Below are positions 1 to 8,078 of a stretch of DNA of 59,725 bases, piece by piece (the stretch's first letter is position 1; every line of letters begins with the position of its first letter). The DNA comes from JANLYQ01 sp031365725 (GTDB lineage Bacteria > Actinomycetota > Actinomycetes > JACCUZ01), in NCBI GenBank assembly GCA_031365725.1, contig JANLYQ010000045.1:1-59725 (forward strand), given 5' to 3'. The translations under genes and the position numbers were made by a program. The notes under the pieces were generated by a model. It made no database searches. It was not told where the DNA came from and saw only the letters and a program-made list of their open reading frames with translations.

Positions 1-1305
1 CATGGACTGTCCGAAGTAGGCGGAGGTCTGCGCCATGATCGTGGCGGCCGTGATCTCGGGCTGGCTGCTGTCGGGGATCAGGTCCTTGAGCACGATCTCG
101 GCGAGGGCGAGGTCCACTCCCTGCCGGTTGAGGCTGGCGAAAGCCGTGACCCGGATGAGGGCACCTTCCAGCTCACGAATGTTGGTCGAGATTTTGCTCG
201 CGATGAATTCGAGCACCTCCGGGGGAGCCGCCAGCTTGTCCTGGGCCGCCTTCTTGCGCAGGATCGCGATGCGCGTCTCGAGCTCGGGCGGCTGGACGTC
301 GGTGATCAGGCCCCAGTGGAACCGGTTGCGCAACCGGTCCTCCAGGGTCACCAGCTGCTGAGGCGGCCGGTCGCTGGAGATGACGATCTGCTTGTTGGCG
401 TTGTGCAGGGTGTTGAACGTGTGGAAGAACTCCTCCTGGGTCTGCTCCTTGTTCTCGAGGAACTGGATGTCGTCGACCAGCAGGATGTCCACGTCGCGGT
501 AGCGCCGGCGGAAGCCATCGGCCCTGCCGTCGCGGATCGAGTTGATGAAGTCGTTGGTGAACTCCTCGGAGCTCACGTAGCGCACCTTCACGCCCGCGTA
601 CAGGCTCATGCCGTAGTGCCCGATGGCGTGCAGCAGATGGGTTTTGCCCAGGCCGGAGTCGCCGTAGATGAAGAGCGGGTTGTAGGCCTTGGCCGGTGCT
701 TCGGCCACAGCCACGGCAGCAGCGTGGGCGAACCGGTTGCTGGAGCCGATGACGAAGGTCTCGAACACGTAGCGCGGGTTCAGCCGGGTGGGCTCGGTCT
801 GCCGGGCGCCAGGTTCACGCCCGGTGCCGGGCGTGTCCGGTGGCTCCGGCGCCTCCTCGCTGGTCATCGCCGTGCCCGGCCGCACACCCGGCGCGTGAGC
901 CGGCGAGGCACTCAAGGCGCTGGGGGCGGCCGCAGCGGTCACGTCCACGTCGAGACTCGGGTCGATGCTCACCGCAATGCGACCGACTCTCGGGTGGTCC
1001 TCGGCGAGGACGCTGATGATCGCGTCCTGCAGCCGCGCCTCGATGACCTCTTTCGCGTAGGGGTAGGGAGCAGACAGCAGAGCGACCTCGCCGACGACGC
1101 TGTCGAGCCGGCTGAGCCGGAGCAGCGTGCGTTCCTGCATGCTGATCGAGCCCTCGAGCAGCTCACGGGTGTGTGCCCAGGTCGCGGCCCAGTGCTCGGG
1201 GTCCTGCCCGGCGTCGCGACCGAGTCCGTCGGTGACACTCGGCCCGCTCTCGATGGGGGCGGTGACCACGAGGTTGTCCTGGCCGAGCTCGGTCTCATAG
1301 GTCAC
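1..1305 (-). CDS. dnaA: Chromosomal replication initiator DnaA (3' end cut by window)
   Basis: AAA+ ATPase that binds DnaA boxes, unwinds oriC and recruits the DnaB helicase. The GTG start at 1305 has AGGAGA seven bases upstream. The 435 visible residues are domain I (about 1-85), a long low-complexity Pro/Ala/Gly linker, and the AAA+ domain with Walker A GDSGLGKT at residues 215-222 and Walker B LLVDDIQFL near 275. The reading frame leaves the window just after AYFGQSM, at the start of DNA-binding domain IV, so roughly the last 80 residues are missing from view. It is divergent from rpmH, the usual actinobacterial arrangement; dnaN and the main oriC would lie to the left. DnaA boxes upstream suggest autoregulation (inference). 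Confidence 0.97.
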   Translation of the reverse strand, partial: MTYETELGQDNLVVTAPIESGPSVTDGLGRDAGQDPEHWAATWAHTRELLEGSISMQERTLLRLSRLDSVVGEVALLSAPYPYAKEVIEARLQDAIISVLAEDHPRVGRIAVSIDPSLDVDVTAAAAPSALSASPAHAPGVRPGTAMTSEEAPEPPDTPGTGREPGARQTEPTRLNPRYVFETFVIGSSNRFAHAAAVAVAEAPAKAYNPLFIYGDSGLGKTHLLHAIGHYGMSLYAGVKVRYVSSEEFTNDFINSIRDGRADGFRRRYRDVDILLVDDIQFLENKEQTQEEFFHTFNTLHNANKQIVISSDRPPQQLVTLEDRLRNRFHWGLITDVQPPELETRIAILRKKAAQDKLAAPPEVLEFIASKISTNIRELEGALIRVTAFASLNRQGVDLALAEIVLKDLIPDSSQPEITAATIMAQTSAYFGQSM

Positions 1306-1470
1306 GTGCGGGTCTCCTGACGCGGTCCGCGACTGCGAACCGGAACGGGTGAAACGGGGACGGTCGGGCGCCGCCGGTTGAGGAGGTGAGCATCACGGGG
1401 TGCTACGTCGGGGGCCAGCACAGGCCGCGGCTGGTGCGGAAACGGTGGCCAGACACGCTCAAGTCGATCA

Positions 1471-1549
1471 CCGTCCACACACTCATCCACAGCCTGTGTA
1501 CACAGGTGGTCGGATTCCTCGGGACACGGTGGCCGCTCGGGTGTCCACA
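1471..1549 (+). promoter_or_regulatory. Cluster of DnaA-box-like sites
   Basis: Four elements lie within 80 bp: CCGTCCACA (1471-1479), TCATCCACA (1483-1491), the TGTGTACACA palindrome (1495-1504) and GTGTCCACA (1541-1549). They sit about 170-240 bp upstream of the dnaA start, where DnaA could repress its own promoter. Matches were found by eye and each near-match differs from TTGTCCACA by one or two bases. Confidence 0.55.
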
Positions 1550-1735
1550 GCGGCACCCCGACCTTCACCCGTCACTTCATGGTGGTTGTCCGGGGCGGCG
1601 GACCGTGGTGGCCCGTCACCCTCGTCGACCCTGATCACCGGGCCGGACCTGCACTCTCGGGGCACCGAGAGCCTGGACCGAACTGTGGCGACGACTGCGC
1701 GACACTAACGACGGCGGCGGCCGTGCAGCAAGCCG

Positions 1736-1744
1736 TTGTCCACA
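1736..1744 (+). promoter_or_regulatory. Perfect DnaA box TTGTCCACA
   Basis: Exact match to the DnaA box preferred in high-GC actinobacteria. It lies midway between dnaA and rpmH. An identical copy occurs upstream of dnaB at 39821. Confidence 0.65.
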
Positions 1745-1851
1745 AGCAGATGCACTATTTCTCCGGTTCTTGGCGCGTCGTCGGCGTGTCGCACCACTGC
1801 CTCCTGATCCTGACCAGCGACGATGGCCGGTCGGCCACGCATCGGGTGCGT

Positions 1852-1881
1852 TTGACCGAGGCCGATCACCGCCCGTACCGT
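1852..1881 (+). promoter_or_regulatory. Candidate rpmH promoter
   Basis: TTGACC at 1852-1857 and TACCGT at 1876-1881 are separated by 18 bases, a good housekeeping-sigma match. They lie about 170 bases upstream of rpmH, so the operon would have a long leader. Confidence 0.5.
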
Positions 1882-2052
1882 TGGGGGTGTCGAGTGCCGT
1901 CATGCGGCGCGCCCCGAGCCAGGCTCCTCCTAGAGCCGCCACCGGTGCGCCCGTGCTGCACTCACCATCGTCCTCGGCCCGCCGCGCGAGCCGTCGCAGT
2001 CCAGGTGCAGTCACGGCACCAGCACGATCGTCACCAGCCCGGGAGCCCACGA

Positions 2053-2190
2053 GTGAGCAAGCGCACGTTCCAGCCCAACAACCGTCGTCGGGCCAAGACA
2101 CACGGCTTCCGGCTGCGCATGCGTACCCGCGCCGGGCGCGCGATCCTTGCTGCGCGTCGGGGCAAGGGTCGCGACAAGCTCTCGGCCTGA
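2053..2190 (+). CDS. rpmH: 50S ribosomal protein L34
   Basis: Small basic ribosomal protein of 45 residues, normal for the family. It begins SKRTFQPNNRRRAKTHGFR and continues with the conserved RMRTRAGRAILAARRGKGR core. The start is GTG at 2053. It is the first gene of the conserved rpmH-rnpA-yidD-yidC-khpB-rsmG-parA-parB series next to dnaA, and rnpA starts four bases after its stop. Confidence 0.97.
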   Translation: MSKRTFQPNNRRRAKTHGFRLRMRTRAGRAILAARRGKGRDKLSA

Positions 2191-2194
2191 CACG

Positions 2195-2587
2195 GTGCTC
2201 CCGGCCGGCGCTCGGATGCGCCGCTCGGCCGAGTTCACCGCCACGCTTCGGGCCTCTAGCACGGCGCGTGCCGGCGGTGTGCTGGTCCTGCACGCACGCG
2301 TCGCGCCCATGACCGGGGGCGACGGTCCATCGACCGGGACGGGCGTGACCCCCCGGGTCGGGTTCGTGGTGCCGCGCGCCGTGGGCCCGGCCGTCGTCCG
2401 CAACATCGTGCGCCGCCGGCTTCGGCACCTGCTCCGCGACCGGCTCGGTGTCCTGCCCGCCGGCAGCTGTCTCGTGGTTCGCGTGCTGCCCGGTGCCGCC
2501 GGTCTGAGCTCGCCGCGCCTGGCTGACGCCTTGGACCGTGCTCTCGAGCGCGTCCTGCCGCGGCTGGCCGCTGGTGGACCCCGGTGA
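2195..2587 (+). CDS. rnpA: Ribonuclease P protein component
   Basis: Protein subunit of RNase P, which helps the RNA subunit bind and trim the 5' leader of precursor tRNAs. The 130 residues start from GTG 2195 with the family-typical opening MLPAGARMRRSAEFTATLR. The conserved RNR signature is RNIVRRRLRHLLRDRL in the central helix. An open frame extends further upstream but would overlap rpmH, so the GTG just after rpmH is preferred. Its end overlaps the yidD start by four bases (GTGA), implying translational coupling. Confidence 0.95.
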   Translation: MLPAGARMRRSAEFTATLRASSTARAGGVLVLHARVAPMTGGDGPSTGTGVTPRVGFVVPRAVGPAVVRNIVRRRLRHLLRDRLGVLPAGSCLVVRVLPGAAGLSSPRLADALDRALERVLPRLAAGGPR

Positions 2588-2979
2588 ACGAGGTCCCGGG
2601 GCGCCTGCCCAGCTCCCCCGTGAGTCCTGCTGGCAGGCCCTCCGTAGACGCGGGGCGTTCCCTGCTCAGTCGAGTCGTCGTCGTGGTCGTAGTGGCTCCG
2701 GTGCGTGCCTACCAGCTGGTCGTATCCCCGCTGCTCGGCCCGCGTTGCCGGTTCTACCCCAGCTGCTCGGCGTACGCCGTCGAAGCGCTACGGACGCACG
2801 GACCCCTACGTGGAGCGTTGCTCGCGCTGTGGCGCTTGGCCCGGTGCCATCCGTGGAATGCCGGCGGTGTCGACCTGGTCCCTGCGCGGGACCGGGTCGG
2901 CACGGCGGTCGGCACTGACACCCCTGACCCTGCCGCACACGCCCATCCCCTGGAGCACTCAGCCGTGACCGCTCGATGA
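2584..2979 (+). CDS. yidD: Membrane protein insertion efficiency factor YidD
   Basis: Small membrane-associated protein that aids YidC-dependent insertion. In its 131 residues a Val-rich hydrophobic stretch (about 30-48) precedes the family signature LGPRCRFYPSCSAYAVEAL, followed by LLALWRLARCHPWNAGGVDLVP. The N-terminal 28 residues and the tail are longer than in compact homologues. It overlaps rnpA (GTGA) and yidC (ATGA) by four bases at either end, so these genes are probably translated as a coupled set. Confidence 0.95.
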   Translation: MNEVPGRLPSSPVSPAGRPSVDAGRSLLSRVVVVVVVAPVRAYQLVVSPLLGPRCRFYPSCSAYAVEALRTHGPLRGALLALWRLARCHPWNAGGVDLVPARDRVGTAVGTDTPDPAAHAHPLEHSAVTAR

Positions 2980-4007
2980 TCACTCCACTGATCACCTCAC
3001 ACCTGCTGGAGCCGCTGTACGACGCGGTGACCTTCATCATGGTGGCGTTCCACACGTTGTTCAAGAACGTGGGCCTCAACCCGGCGGGCGGGGCGGCGTG
3101 GACGCTCTCGATCGTGGGTCTGGTCATCGTGATCCGGATCCTGTTGATCCCGTTGTTCGTCAAGCAGATCAACGCCCAGCGAGGCCTTCAGCTGTTGCAA
3201 CCGGAGATCAAGAAGCTCCAGGCGAAGTACAAGGGCAAGACCGACCCGGAGAGTCGGCAGAAGCAGCAGCAAGAGATGATGAAGCTGTACAAGGACAACG
3301 GGACCAACCCGTTGGCCAGCTGCCTGCCGATCGTGCTGCAGGCGCCCATCTTCTTCGCGCTCTTCCGGGTGCTCAACGGGATCGGGTCGAACCCGCCCCA
3401 GTCACACGGGTTCCTCAAGGGCACGCTGCTCTCACAGGCAGCGCACGCCCAGATCTTCGGCGCGAACATCTCGGACAAGTTCATCGGGGCGCCGAATGCC
3501 ACGACCCAGGTGCTGACCGCCATCCTCATCGTGCTGATGTCGGCGACGACGTTCACCACGCAGAAGCAGCTGATGAGCAAGAACATGCCGGCCGATGCGA
3601 TGAACAATCCGTATGCCCAGCAGCAGAAGATCCTGCTCTACGTCTTCCCGCTGGTCTTCGCCGTCTCGGGTGTCAACTTCCCGATCGGCGTCCTGCTCTA
3701 CTGGCTCACCACCAACGTCTGGTCGATGGGTCAGCAGTTCTACGTGATCCGGCGCAACCCCTCCCCCGGATCGCCCGCCGCCGAAGATCTCGAGCGCCGC
3801 CGGGCCGCCAAGGCGAAGGGCGCTGGCGGTACGCCGACCAGCCCCCCCGTTGACGAGGCTCCACCGGCGGTCGAGCGTCCCGGGCAGCGCAAGCAGCCAC
3901 GCAAGGGCGACCGGCGCAAGGGTCAGTCTGGTCAGCCCGGTGCGGAGCCAACTGACGAGGACCGGGACGAGCCCGACGATCCCGACGCGACCGCAGCTGC
4001 CCGATGA
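2976..4007 (+). CDS. yidC: Membrane protein insertase YidC/Oxa1
   Basis: Inserts and folds proteins in the cytoplasmic membrane, alone or with SecYEG. The 343 residues are the short Gram-positive form without a large periplasmic domain. Hydrophobic segments lie near 14-29, 40-61, 110-126, 176-191 and 215-245. Arg54 in IVIRILLIPL is the conserved hydrophilic-groove residue, and SCLPIVLQAPIFFALF is typical of the family. Residues 255-343 form a charged Lys/Arg/Pro-rich cytoplasmic tail that could contact ribosomes (inference). The start overlaps the yidD stop. Confidence 0.96.
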   Translation: MITPLITSHLLEPLYDAVTFIMVAFHTLFKNVGLNPAGGAAWTLSIVGLVIVIRILLIPLFVKQINAQRGLQLLQPEIKKLQAKYKGKTDPESRQKQQQEMMKLYKDNGTNPLASCLPIVLQAPIFFALFRVLNGIGSNPPQSHGFLKGTLLSQAAHAQIFGANISDKFIGAPNATTQVLTAILIVLMSATTFTTQKQLMSKNMPADAMNNPYAQQQKILLYVFPLVFAVSGVNFPIGVLLYWLTTNVWSMGQQFYVIRRNPSPGSPAAEDLERRRAAKAKGAGGTPTSPPVDEAPPAVERPGQRKQPRKGDRRKGQSGQPGAEPTDEDRDEPDDPDATAAAR

Positions 4008-4080
4008 TCAGCACCCCAGATCCCTTGTCCATCCCGGCCGGTGTCCTCGTGGGCACCGACGTCCCATCGGAGGTCGCGTC

Positions 4081-4686
4081 ATGACCGAGCCCAGCACCAG
4101 CCCCGCAGAGTCAGTCGCCGACGAGGACCTGGCCGGGACGACGACATCGGGAGAGCGCGAGAGCAGCACTGTCGGTGCTGATTCCGCCGCTGAGGCCAGC
4201 GACACGGCTGCGCCTGCTCGGCCACGCAAGTCTGTGGACCTCGAGAAGGAGAGCGAGATCGCCGCTGACTATCTCGAGGAGCTGCTCGACATCGCGGACC
4301 TGGATGGTGATATCGACATGGACGTCGAGAACGATCGCGCCATGGTGTCGGTCGTCGGTGGCGAGCTTGACGACCTGGTCGGCCGGGACGGCGTCGTGCT
4401 AGAGGCACTGCAGGAGCTGACCCGGTTGGCCGTCCTGACCCAGACCGGGAACCGCAGTCGGCTGATGCTCGACATCGGCGGGTTCCGGGCCGGTCGCCGC
4501 GAGGTGCTGTCCGAGCTAGGCCGGGTGACCGCCGAAACCGTGCGGTCCACCGGCGAGAAGCTGCGTCTCGAGCCCATGTCACCGTTCGAGCGCAAGATCG
4601 TGCACGACGCCGTGGCGGCAGCCGGCCTGGTCAGCGAGTCGGAGGGCGAGGAGCCCCGACGCCGCGTGGTCGTGCTCCCCGCCTGA
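4081..4686 (+). CDS. khpB: RNA-binding protein KhpB/Jag (KH-R3H)
   Basis: RNA-binding protein linked in other bacteria to cell elongation and division. The ATG at 4081 is preceded by CGGAGG at 4068-4073. The 201 residues hold an acidic N-terminal region (1-60), then a Jag-type linker (EKESEIAADYLEELLDIADLDGDI), a KH-like segment (GRDGVVLEALQELTRL), and a C-terminal R3H segment (SPFERKIVHDAVA). Ser/Glu-rich termini are common in actinobacterial copies. It is in its usual place between yidC and rsmG, whose start overlaps the last base of its stop. Confidence 0.93.
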   Translation: MTEPSTSPAESVADEDLAGTTTSGERESSTVGADSAAEASDTAAPARPRKSVDLEKESEIAADYLEELLDIADLDGDIDMDVENDRAMVSVVGGELDDLVGRDGVVLEALQELTRLAVLTQTGNRSRLMLDIGGFRAGRREVLSELGRVTAETVRSTGEKLRLEPMSPFERKIVHDAVAAAGLVSESEGEEPRRRVVVLPA

Positions 4687-5351
4687 TGGTTTCCGGCGGG
4701 CCGCCGATGGATGTTTCACGTGAAACAGCCGAGCGCGTCTTTGGTGCTGCGCTCGGCGGGGCCGAATCATTCGCCCAGCTCCTTGCCACCGATGGCGTCG
4801 TGCGAGGCGTGATCGGGCCACGGGAGACAGATCGGCTGTGGAGCCGGCACCTCGTCAACTCGGCCGCCGTGGTCACACTGTTCGCCACTGCCGGGGACAT
4901 CGTCGACATCGGCAGCGGCGCCGGTCTGCCCGGGATCGTCATTGCCCTGCTGCGTCCGGAGCAGCGGGTCAGGCTCGTCGAGCCGCTGGCCCGGCGAACC
5001 GATTTCCTCACCATCGCCGTCGCCCGCCTCGGGTTGTCCAACGTCGATGTCGTTCGTGGTCGGGCGGAGGAGCAGCACGGTCGCTGGACGGCACCGACAG
5101 TCACGGCACGCGCGGTGGCACCCCTGGAACGACTGGCCGGCTGGTGCCTCCCTCTCGTCAACCCAGGCGGAGTGTTGCTCGCAATCAAGGGCCGGCAGGC
5201 GTCTACTGAGCTGTCGGCCGCCGAGCCGGCGCTGGCGGCAATGGGAGCCTCGTCCTGGTCGGTGCTCGAGCAGCATGTTCCCGGTCTGGAGGACCCGGTG
5301 CGGGTCGTACGCATCACCCGGTCCGATGTCCCGTGGCGGCAGCCACGCTGA
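4686..5351 (+). CDS. rsmG: 16S rRNA (guanine-N7) methyltransferase RsmG
   Basis: Methylates the 530-loop guanine (G527 in E. coli numbering) of 16S rRNA with S-adenosylmethionine. In 221 residues the SAM-binding signature is DIGSGAGLPGIVIALLRP, followed by RVRLVEPLARRTDFL. Two starts are possible: ATG 4686, overlapping the khpB stop, or ATG 4707, giving 214 residues beginning MDVSRET. Neither has a strong Shine-Dalgarno. A perfect parS site occupies codons just after the second ATG. Confidence 0.94.
   Translation: MVSGGPPMDVSRETAERVFGAALGGAESFAQLLATDGVVRGVIGPRETDRLWSRHLVNSAAVVTLFATAGDIVDIGSGAGLPGIVIALLRPEQRVRLVEPLARRTDFLTIAVARLGLSNVDVVRGRAEEQHGRWTAPTVTARAVAPLERLAGWCLPLVNPGGVLLAIKGRQASTELSAAEPALAAMGASSWSVLEQHVPGLEDPVRVVRITRSDVPWRQPR
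4712..4727. promoter_or_regulatory. parS centromere site 1
   Basis: Perfect 16-bp palindrome TGTTTCACGTGAAACA, identical to the conserved chromosomal parS consensus bound by ParB. It lies at the 5' end of rsmG, is read as V-S-R-E-T, and is about 3.4 kb from the dnaA start. Confidence 0.95.
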
Positions 5352-5627
5352 GATCGGCTGTCCTGCGCAGCCACAACCCACGGACGGCGAGCCCTCTCGT
5401 GTCCACGGGCAGGGGCTCGTGATGGTGCGCAGCCGGATCCCTGCCGTAAAGTCGTTGACTACGCATCGCGCTCGGCCGGCACCCGGGGGTCGTGAACGCG
5501 GAGCACGCAGGAGCACGCACACGGAGCACGTCGCCGATGCCGGCAGCGTGGCCGAGCACGACACCGGTTACAGGCCTGACGCCGGTCCATCGAGCGCTGG
5601 TGACGGCCGGCCACAAGGAGCATGTTG

Positions 5628-8078
5628 ATGTCAGCCACGGGCCTCGGTTGGCCCTCTGGGGCGACCGACGTCGTGGACCCGACCCGTCCCCCGGCAGCCT
5701 CGGCGGCGGACTATCCCCCAGCGAACTCCGCGCCAGCGAACCCCGCGCCGGCGAACCCCGTCGCGGGGCTTGGCTGGCCGCCGGACGATGACCTCGACCC
5801 GCGATCTTCTGCGCCTCCACGTGGTCCGCTGCGGGAGCTGCGGCCGGCGGAGTTGGAGTCGGGGGCCGCTGGTGCCGACCTACCTCGAACCTCGCTCCCG
5901 TCGCCGGCGGAAGCCGGACCTTCGGTCGGCGAGCCAGACGGTGCGGAGCGGCCCGACGGTGCGGAGCGGTCCGACGCCCCGGCTGAGTCCGCTGGGCCCG
6001 CCGCTCCGCCCATGCTCACCGACACGCCCGCGGCCAGCCTCGCCGAGGTGCTTGCCACCGAGATGGTTGTCTCGCCCGAGGAGCCGGCTGTGTCGCCCGA
6101 GGAGCCGTCCGCGGACCGACCAGAGGCCAGCGCGGCCGGCGGCGTCGACGCCGGTGCCTGGTGGGAGGCGCCCATCGTGTCGACCGTGCGCAAGGGCTGG
6201 CCGGTGCATCCAGCACCCCCTGACGCACCGGGACCGCCCTACGGCCTGGCTGCCCCCTCCGCGCCAGCCGCTGAGGCTGGCGATGCCGCCGCTCCCGTAG
6301 ATGGCACAGCCGCCACAGATGCTGCATCCGCAGCCACAGCCGCCGCAGACGCGTCGATGTCCGCACCTCACACCCACCCGACCTTGGATGTCCCCGCGGA
6401 CGATGGTCCTCGTGGAACAGCCACGATGGACGAACGGTCGGGCTCGGCGAGCGCGATGGACGCGGCGCAGGCCCCAGCCGGCACTGCGGCGGGCAGCGGT
6501 GGCTCTGCTGTCGCACGCTCCACGGCTGAGCTCGCCGAGGTGGCAGGTGGTGTTGCTCCGGGCCAGCAGCGGGTGGGCGATGGTCGCGACGCAGCGGCGC
6601 CCGGTCCCGATGCCGCACTGACCCGTGGCACGGCCTCGCCGGAGCTGAGGGCACCCGACACCTCAAGACATCTGGTTGTCACGGATCTGCAGGTCGAGAC
6701 GTCCGGCCGAGAGGACGCCGCGACCCAGGCCGCTGGCGTAGACGCCGGTGCCGCTGCACACACCGCACCGGCCGTCGCTGCAGCAACCGCTGGTGCAGAC
6801 ACCGTGGAGTCGGCGCGGGCCGGGGGTGAAGACATGTCCAGCTCTCCCGCACAGTTGACGTCTCACCAGGCATCGGACTGGCCGACCAGGCAGCCCACTG
6901 ACGGCTGCCGGGAGGGCGCACCTGCTGTTTCACGTGAAACAACTGACAGCGCGGGCGACACCGACGAGCGCCCCCGCGCCGGTTGGCCGTCGACGGAGCC
7001 CGCATCTGCCGATGGGATCGCCAGGTCGAGCCGCGATGTTTCACGTGAAACAGCTGCGCAGACGCCGAGCTCCCCATCTCCGGCCGCCCCCTGGGCGGGA
7101 CATGGTGTCCAGACCGCACACGAACTTGCTGGAGACGAGGTGCCACTCCCGGTGGACACAGACGAGCCCGACGACACTCCGATTGCCCGTGCGGCGGAGA
7201 CGGCGCTGCGGGTGCTGGCTGGTCGGGTCGGCGACCCACTGCCTCGGCCGGCCTCCACCCGAGTGATGACGGTCGCCAACCAGAAGGGGGGCGTCGGCAA
7301 GACGACGACGACCGTCAACGTGGCGGCGGCGCTGGCCCTGCAGGGGCTCGAGGTCCTGGTCATCGATCTGGACCCGCAGGGCAATGCCTCCACCGCTCTC
7401 GGCATCGACCACCATGCCGACGTACCGTCGATCTACGACGTGCTCATCGAAAGCCGGCCCTTGCACGAAGTGGTCGTCCCCGTGGTCGGCATCGACGGCC
7501 TGACGTGTGCTCCGGCGACCATTGACCTGGCCGGCGCCGAGATCGAGCTGGTCTCGTTGGTTGCCCGCGAGTCCCGTCTGGAGAAGGCAGTTGTCGGCTA
7601 CCGACACTGGCTCGGAAGCCAGGGTCGGACCGTGGACTACGTCCTGATCGACTGCCCGCCCAGCCTGGGGTTGCTCACGGTCAACGCTCTGGTCGCGGCT
7701 CCCGAAGTGCTCATCCCGATCCAGTGCGAGTACTACGCGCTGGAGGGCGTGAGCCAGCTGGTGAAGAACATCGAGCTGGTCAAGGGACACCTCAACCCCG
7801 ACCTGCACGTCTCGACGGTGCTGCTCACGATGTACGACGCCCGCACCCGGTTGGCTGCCCAGGTGGCGGACGAGGTCCGGACCCACTTCAGCGCGACCGT
7901 CCTGCGGACCACCATCCCCCGCTCGGTGCGCATCTCCGAAGCCCCCAGCTACGGGCAGACCGTCATGACCTACGACCCGGGATCGACCGGGGCGCTGTCC
8001 TACCTCGAGGCGGCCCGCGAGCTGGCCCTGCGCGCCATCCCAGCAGCTGTGCCCACCACCCCGGAGGAGAGCGCGTGA
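5628..8078 (+). CDS. parA: Chromosome-partitioning ATPase ParA with very long N-terminal extension
   Basis: Walker-type ATPase that moves ParB-parS complexes. ATG 5628 is favoured over ATG 5622 because AAGGAG ends at 5620, seven bases before it. The protein has 816 residues, but the ParA core starts only near residue 545: deviant Walker A KGGVGKTT at 553-560, then VIDLDPQGNAST and LIDCPPSLG. The first 545 or so residues are Ala/Pro/Asp/Gly-rich, low-complexity and probably disordered. ParA cores are about 260-300 residues, so this extension is exceptional. The frame is open throughout; a later internal start cannot be excluded. Two parS sites lie in the extension. It overlaps parB by four bases. 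Confidence 0.93.
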   Translation: MSATGLGWPSGATDVVDPTRPPAASAADYPPANSAPANPAPANPVAGLGWPPDDDLDPRSSAPPRGPLRELRPAELESGAAGADLPRTSLPSPAEAGPSVGEPDGAERPDGAERSDAPAESAGPAAPPMLTDTPAASLAEVLATEMVVSPEEPAVSPEEPSADRPEASAAGGVDAGAWWEAPIVSTVRKGWPVHPAPPDAPGPPYGLAAPSAPAAEAGDAAAPVDGTAATDAASAATAAADASMSAPHTHPTLDVPADDGPRGTATMDERSGSASAMDAAQAPAGTAAGSGGSAVARSTAELAEVAGGVAPGQQRVGDGRDAAAPGPDAALTRGTASPELRAPDTSRHLVVTDLQVETSGREDAATQAAGVDAGAAAHTAPAVAAATAGADTVESARAGGEDMSSSPAQLTSHQASDWPTRQPTDGCREGAPAVSRETTDSAGDTDERPRAGWPSTEPASADGIARSSRDVSRETAAQTPSSPSPAAPWAGHGVQTAHELAGDEVPLPVDTDEPDDTPIARAAETALRVLAGRVGDPLPRPASTRVMTVANQKGGVGKTTTTVNVAAALALQGLEVLVIDLDPQGNASTALGIDHHADVPSIYDVLIESRPLHEVVVPVVGIDGLTCAPATIDLAGAEIELVSLVARESRLEKAVVGYRHWLGSQGRTVDYVLIDCPPSLGLLTVNALVAAPEVLIPIQCEYYALEGVSQLVKNIELVKGHLNPDLHVSTVLLTMYDARTRLAAQVADEVRTHFSATVLRTTIPRSVRISEAPSYGQTVMTYDPGSTGALSYLEAARELALRAIPAAVPTTPEESA
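6926..6941. promoter_or_regulatory. parS centromere site 2
   Basis: Perfect TGTTTCACGTGAAACA inside the parA extension (about codons 433-438), again read as V-S-R-E-T. Confidence 0.95.
7037..7052. promoter_or_regulatory. parS centromere site 3
   Basis: Perfect TGTTTCACGTGAAACA about 111 bp after site 2, inside the parA extension (about codons 470-475). The close pair could nucleate one ParB cluster. Confidence 0.95.

Larger units (their letters stand above)
1306..2052. other. dnaA-rpmH intergenic region with DnaA boxes
   Basis: A 747-bp divergent non-coding region. It holds several matches to the actinobacterial DnaA box TTGTCCACA: CCGTCCACA at 1471, TCATCCACA at 1483, GTGTCCACA at 1541 and a perfect copy at 1736-1744. 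A TGTGTACACA palindrome lies at 1495-1504. An rpmH promoter candidate lies at 1852-1881. Short open frames here have no recognisable protein and look like GC-rich noise. The region probably regulates dnaA and may assist the origin, whose main part is expected between dnaA and dnaN outside the window. Confidence 0.7.

Noticed and set aside
316..1320. Rightward open frame over dnaA
   Set aside because: Antisense to an unmistakable DnaA.
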